Below are positions 8,161-11,703 of a DNA stretch of 11,703 nucleotides, piece by piece (position 1 is the first letter of the stretch; each line of letters starts with the position of its first letter). The translations under genes and the position numbers were made by a program. The stretch comes from Bacteroidetes bacterium UBA7368 (lineage in GTDB: Bacteria; Bacteroidota; Rhodothermia; Rhodothermales; UBA10348), in contig DKOG01000194.1 in NCBI GenBank assembly GCA_002469915.1, positions 1-11,703 of the forward strand, in the 5' to 3' direction. The notes beneath the pieces were generated by a model that was not told the DNA's origin, ran no database searches, and saw nothing but the letters and a program-made list of their open reading frames with translations.

Positions 8161-9606
8161 TTAATTGGATTCTTTGTCATGACTTGACCCGATAGCAACT
8201 GAATGATCAGCTGCGTGTCCGTCACCTTCATGGTCATAAAAGTGTGGATCGGCTTGAGGCATAACACCTTTCACTTCTGACACAGCCACTATTGGGAGGA
8301 AGCGCAAGAAGAGAAGGAAGAAGGTAAAGAAGAGCCCGAACGTGCCAACAAACGTAAGCACATCCACCAATGTAGGCGTGTAATAGTCCCAAGAGCTCGG
8401 CAGATAATCTCGGTGAAGCGATGTAACCGTAATCACAAATCGCTCAAACCACATGCCGATGTTCACAAAAATGGAGACAACGAACATGAATGGAACACTG
8501 CGACGAAGCTTTTTCACCCAGAAAAACTGAGGGAAAATCAAGTTACAGAACATCATCGTCCAGTAGGCCCAAGCATATGGGCCAAACGCCCTGTTGGTGA
8601 ACGCATATTGTTCGTACTGAACACCCGAATACCACGCGATGAAAAACTCGGTGATGTATGCAAAACCGACCATCGAGCCGGTAAGCAAGATCACGATGTT
8701 CATTTTCTCGAGGTGCTCAATCGTGATGATGTTTTCGACGTTGTAGACCTTACGGGCTACGACCATCAGCGTGACCACCATCGCAAACCCTGAGAAAATG
8801 GCTCCAGCGACAAAGTAGGGCGGGAAAATCGTGGTATGCCATCCAGGCACAACCGATACCGCAAAGTCAAAGGAAACGACCGAGTGCACGGAAAGCACAA
8901 GTGGCGTAGCCAGTGCAGCCAGAAGGAGATACGCTTTTTCGTAATTGCGCCAGTGGCGGTTAGCACCTGTCCATCCCATGGACAGCACACCCATTACTTT
9001 GCGACGCATTCCTGTTGCACGGTCTCTAAGAGAAGCGATGTCCGGAATAAGACCAACGTACCAGAAGACAGCCGAAACCGTGAAATAGGTTGAAACAGCG
9101 AACACATCCCAGAGGAGCGGGCTCTTGAACTGTGGCCACATCTCCATCTGATTGGGAATTGGAAGCATCCAATATGCTGTCCAAATTCGCCCAACGTGAA
9201 TGCCCGGAAACACCAGAGCGCAAATTACGGCGAAGACGGTCATCGCCTCCGCAGAACGGTTAATTGCGGTTCTCCATTGCTGCCTAAACAGAAAGAGAAT
9301 AGCCGAAATCAACGTTCCAGCGTGGCCAATACCCACCCAGAAAACGAAGTTTACAATGGCGTATCCCCAGCCAACGGGATTATTGAGGCCCCAGACGCCG
9401 GTTCCATTCCAGAACAGGTAAGCGATCATCACGAGCATGAGCATCAAACCCGAGAGAGCTAGACCAAACGCGCCGAACCAAGCCAGCGGGGTCTTTTTCT
9501 CCGTATGAGCGGAGACGATCTCGGTGATGTCGTGAAACGTGAGATCCCCTTTGACCAGCGGCGCCTCGTCGTGGAAGTCAGCTGTATGTGCGAGATTCTT
9601 ATCCAT
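8161..9606 (-). CDS. actC: ACIII quinol-binding membrane subunit ActC, NrfD/PsrC family (481 aa)
   Basis: This integral membrane subunit carries the main quinol oxidation site, close to the iron-sulfur chain of ActB. ATG at 9604-9606 ([12 protein letters not shown]) has GGAAAG just upstream; a GTG at 9621 in the same frame is the alternative. About ten TM helices follow a hydrophilic N-terminus. Typical ActC stretches, numbered from the GTG, are [20 protein letters not shown] (97-116), [20 protein letters not shown] (138-157) and SPLLWDVFA (167-175); His and Asp residues here (H100, H142, D172) are candidates for quinol and proton chemistry by analogy with the family. The C-terminal tail after helix 10 is His/Asp-rich (five His in the last 27 residues). 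It sits 50 bp after actB. Confidence 0.95.
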   Translation of the reverse strand: MDKNLAHTADFHDEAPLVKGDLTFHDITEIVSAHTEKKTPLAWFGAFGLALSGLMLMLVMIAYLFWNGTGVWGLNNPVGWGYAIVNFVFWVGIGHAGTLISAILFLFRQQWRTAINRSAEAMTVFAVICALVFPGIHVGRIWTAYWMLPIPNQMEMWPQFKSPLLWDVFAVSTYFTVSAVFWYVGLIPDIASLRDRATGMRRKVMGVLSMGWTGANRHWRNYEKAYLLLAALATPLVLSVHSVVSFDFAVSVVPGWHTTIFPPYFVAGAIFSGFAMVVTLMVVARKVYNVENIITIEHLEKMNIVILLTGSMVGFAYITEFFIAWYSGVQYEQYAFTNRAFGPYAWAYWTMMFCNLIFPQFFWVKKLRRSVPFMFVVSIFVNIGMWFERFVITVTSLHRDYLPSSWDYYTPTLVDVLTFVGTFGLFFTFFLLFLRFLPIVAVSEVKGVMPQADPHFYDHEGDGHAADHSVAIGSSHDKESN

Positions 9607-9656
9607 GCTTTCCGTACTCACGGTAGCCTAAATGTCGTTTAATTACTGAGTGTTGA

Positions 9657-11703
9657 TCAGGAGAGGTTAGTATTCGGATTACGAATACGTCCCAGGTAAC
9701 TGACTCGCGGTTTGACGTTGAGTTCTGCCAGCAATTCATACCGCCTGTCAGACCCACGCTTGAGAGAAACAGCGCTGTTGGCATCAGCGACATTTCCAAA
9801 CGTAATGGCTTGAGCGGGGCAGGCCTGCTGACACGCAGTAACCACTTCGCCTTCCTGGAGGGAGCGATTTTCGACGTTTGCCGTTTTATTCGCACCACGA
9901 ATACGCTGGATACAGAAGGAGCATTTTTCCATGACCCCGCGCGAGCGCACGGTGACATTTGGATTGTGCGCCATGTGAACCGTTTTCGGTAGCGTTTTCG
10001 TCCAGTTATAAAAATTGAATCGACGCACTTTGTAGGGGCAGTTATTTGCGCAATAACGTGTCCCGATGCATCGGTTGTAAATCATCTGATTCGTGCCGTC
10101 CGGTGAGTGGACTGTAGCCGATACCGGACAGACCTGCTCACAAGGTGCGTTCTCACAATGCTGACAAGGCAGCGGCTGGAGAACCATCTGGGGATTATCA
10201 AAAGAACCGTCTTTTTCCGAAACGAAGTAGCGATCCGTGCGGATCCAAGCCATTTCGCGTCCATTTCCGACTTCTTCTTTCCCTACAACTTCAATATTGT
10301 TTTCAGCCTGACATGCGACCGCACAAGCCGTGCAACCGGTACATGTGTTCAGGTCAATAACCATTCCCCACTGATTCTCGTGGTAAATAGAATTGGTTAT
10401 TGGATTCTGCTCGGAAGGATGATTAGCCTGCCAAAGAGTTGGGTAATCTGACCAGTCCTCTCGAATAGGAGCTGGCTCACCAGCCTTTACAAATTCTGGA
10501 TCAGCATTGTATTCGGATACCGTAGCTTGGCGGAAAAGACCTCTTTTCTCTGCAATATCCGCCTCTTCCTGAATAGCTCCGTGATCCTGCGTGGAGACTA
10601 CCAAGTAACCTGATCCCTCTTTTGCGACTGTAGCAGTGGCTACAAAACCATGCTGGGCCAGAGGACTCACATTGCTACCAACACCGGTTGAAATACAACC
10701 ATGTCCGTACACGTCTGTGTAATTGTCAAGATCAAACAAGCTGGTTTCACGCTCAGGACGATCACTCTTGAGGTCTCGACCGTAACCTAGCGTGACCTGG
10801 ATAGAATCGTCTGCAAGACCCGGCTGAATCCAAACAGGGACGATCACATCATTTCCACCTGATTCGATGCGAATCGTATCGGTAAAGTATTTTCCACCGT
10901 TCAAGTCTGAACGCACACCCAACTTCTCTGCTGTGATGGGGTTCATCTGAGCAACATTGTCCCAGACCACTTTGGTGGTGGGATCAGGCAGTTCCTGAAG
11001 CCAGACATTGTTAGCAAAACGTCCGTCGAATACTTTCGAATCTGGACGAATGACCACTTCCGTACCTGAATGTGCAGAAACAGGCACATCCGACATCGCT
11101 TTGGACACGCCGGTAGACGAAATGGCTCCACTCGCTATTGAATATGCTGCAGCGTCACTAAAGCCATCGTGAACCACCTTTCTCCAGGCTTTCTCAAAAC
11201 CAACCTTCAGGCGGCTTCTCCACGTCGCACGAACCAAGTCATATCCAAACTGCTCCGTTCCATTGGCTAGAAGTGCAATGACTTCAAGGTTGGAATGAGC
11301 ATCTTCGTAAAGAGGGGCAATCAAAGGCTGGATGACAGAAACCACGCCGCTTCTGCTACGTCCATCTCCCCATTCCTCAAGAAAATGAGTTTGAGGGATA
11401 CTCCAAGTTGCCGCTTGTGCGGTTTCATCCACATGCAATCCAACGTGAATGCGATCAGCCACCTGGGCGTATGCGTCACCAAACCCAGCAACGTCGTAAA
11501 TCGGATTAACACCGAGCGTAATCACGACGTCAATTTCGCCGGCTGACATAGATGCTTTCAACGCATCAAGATCAGCGCCTAAATCCGTAGCCTCTTCACC
11601 CGCATCCACGTATCGAACCGTAGTACCCACGGCACCGATAGACGCGTTCATGGCAGCTACCAGCGCATGCCCACCGGCAGGCTGATGGTCGCCAGCGACT
11701 ATA
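9657..11703 (-). CDS. actB: ACIII iron-sulfur subunit ActB, C-terminal 681 residues (5' end off the window)
   Basis: This peripheral subunit fuses a molybdopterin-oxidoreductase-like domain (without Mo cofactor in characterised ACIII) to a four-cluster ferredoxin domain. The frame is open to the right edge with ActB-like residues (GDHQPAGGHALVAAMN), so the Met at 11651 is internal and some 300 residues are missing. Numbered from that Met, the iron-sulfur Cys are C437/C440/C443/C447, C496/C499/C504/C508, C528/C534/C538 and C577/C580/C607/C611. In the third group the second Cys is Thr (CIGTRYC, T531), so 15 Cys remain: three [4Fe-4S] and one [3Fe-4S], as known for ActB. Earlier stretches (ETAQAATWSIPQTHFLEEWG; QPLIAPLY) are typical of the degenerate molybdopterin domain. 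It passes electrons from ActC towards the hemes. actC follows after the TGA (9657-9659). Confidence 0.96.
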   Translation of the reverse strand, partial: IVAGDHQPAGGHALVAAMNASIGAVGTTVRYVDAGEEATDLGADLDALKASMSAGEIDVVITLGVNPIYDVAGFGDAYAQVADRIHVGLHVDETAQAATWSIPQTHFLEEWGDGRSRSGVVSVIQPLIAPLYEDAHSNLEVIALLANGTEQFGYDLVRATWRSRLKVGFEKAWRKVVHDGFSDAAAYSIASGAISSTGVSKAMSDVPVSAHSGTEVVIRPDSKVFDGRFANNVWLQELPDPTTKVVWDNVAQMNPITAEKLGVRSDLNGGKYFTDTIRIESGGNDVIVPVWIQPGLADDSIQVTLGYGRDLKSDRPERETSLFDLDNYTDVYGHGCISTGVGSNVSPLAQHGFVATATVAKEGSGYLVVSTQDHGAIQEEADIAEKRGLFRQATVSEYNADPEFVKAGEPAPIREDWSDYPTLWQANHPSEQNPITNSIYHENQWGMVIDLNTCTGCTACAVACQAENNIEVVGKEEVGNGREMAWIRTDRYFVSEKDGSFDNPQMVLQPLPCQHCENAPCEQVCPVSATVHSPDGTNQMIYNRCIGTRYCANNCPYKVRRFNFYNWTKTLPKTVHMAHNPNVTVRSRGVMEKCSFCIQRIRGANKTANVENRSLQEGEVVTACQQACPAQAITFGNVADANSAVSLKRGSDRRYELLAELNVKPRVSYLGRIRNPNTNLS

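Overview
The window is one strand of aerobic respiratory genes. Ten consecutive genes on the minus strand, read right to left, encode most of an Alternative Complex III (ACIII, a quinol:cytochrome c/HiPIP oxidoreductase unrelated to bc1) followed directly by a caa3-type, A2-subfamily cytochrome c oxidase. The order is actB (5' end off the right edge), actC, actD, actE, actF, a small single-TM protein, a SCO-type copper chaperone, coxB, coxA, coxC and coxD. Gaps are about 10 to 66 bp, and one pair probably overlaps. A strong intrinsic terminator (16-bp perfect stem plus T-rich tail) sits 25 bp after coxD and ends the cluster. Beyond it lie a minus-strand gene for an unrecognised 102-residue membrane-anchored protein and the last 39 codons of an unidentified plus-strand gene, whose stop codon overlaps the former's.

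Working model: menaquinol/quinol is oxidised at the NrfD-like membrane subunits (ActC, possibly ActF). Electrons pass through the four iron-sulfur clusters of ActB and c-type hemes (ActE here; the pentaheme ActA is presumably upstream of the window) to the heme c domain fused to CoxB. From there they go to CuA and the heme a / heme a3-CuB centre of CoxA, where O2 is reduced. The SCO protein probably metallates CuA. The gene order suits a direct ACIII-caa3 supercomplex, as known from Rhodothermus marinus.

Organism: ACIII contiguous with an A2-type caa3 oxidase, near-absence of Shine-Dalgarno sequences before the genes, and moderate GC suggest a Bacteroidota-like lineage, most likely Rhodothermota/Balneolota or a relative. 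This is inference; there is no rRNA or phylogenetic marker here. Several apparent starts are non-ATG with a better ATG a few codons inside, and I moved those starts (coxD, coxC, actD, actC, the small TM gene).

I see no mobile element, CRISPR array, RNA gene or defence system. The core is a known system. The points worth a second look are the small ActF-SCO linker protein, the ambiguous start of the SCO gene, clustered dyad symmetries in several intercistronic gaps, and the orphan small gene beyond the terminator.
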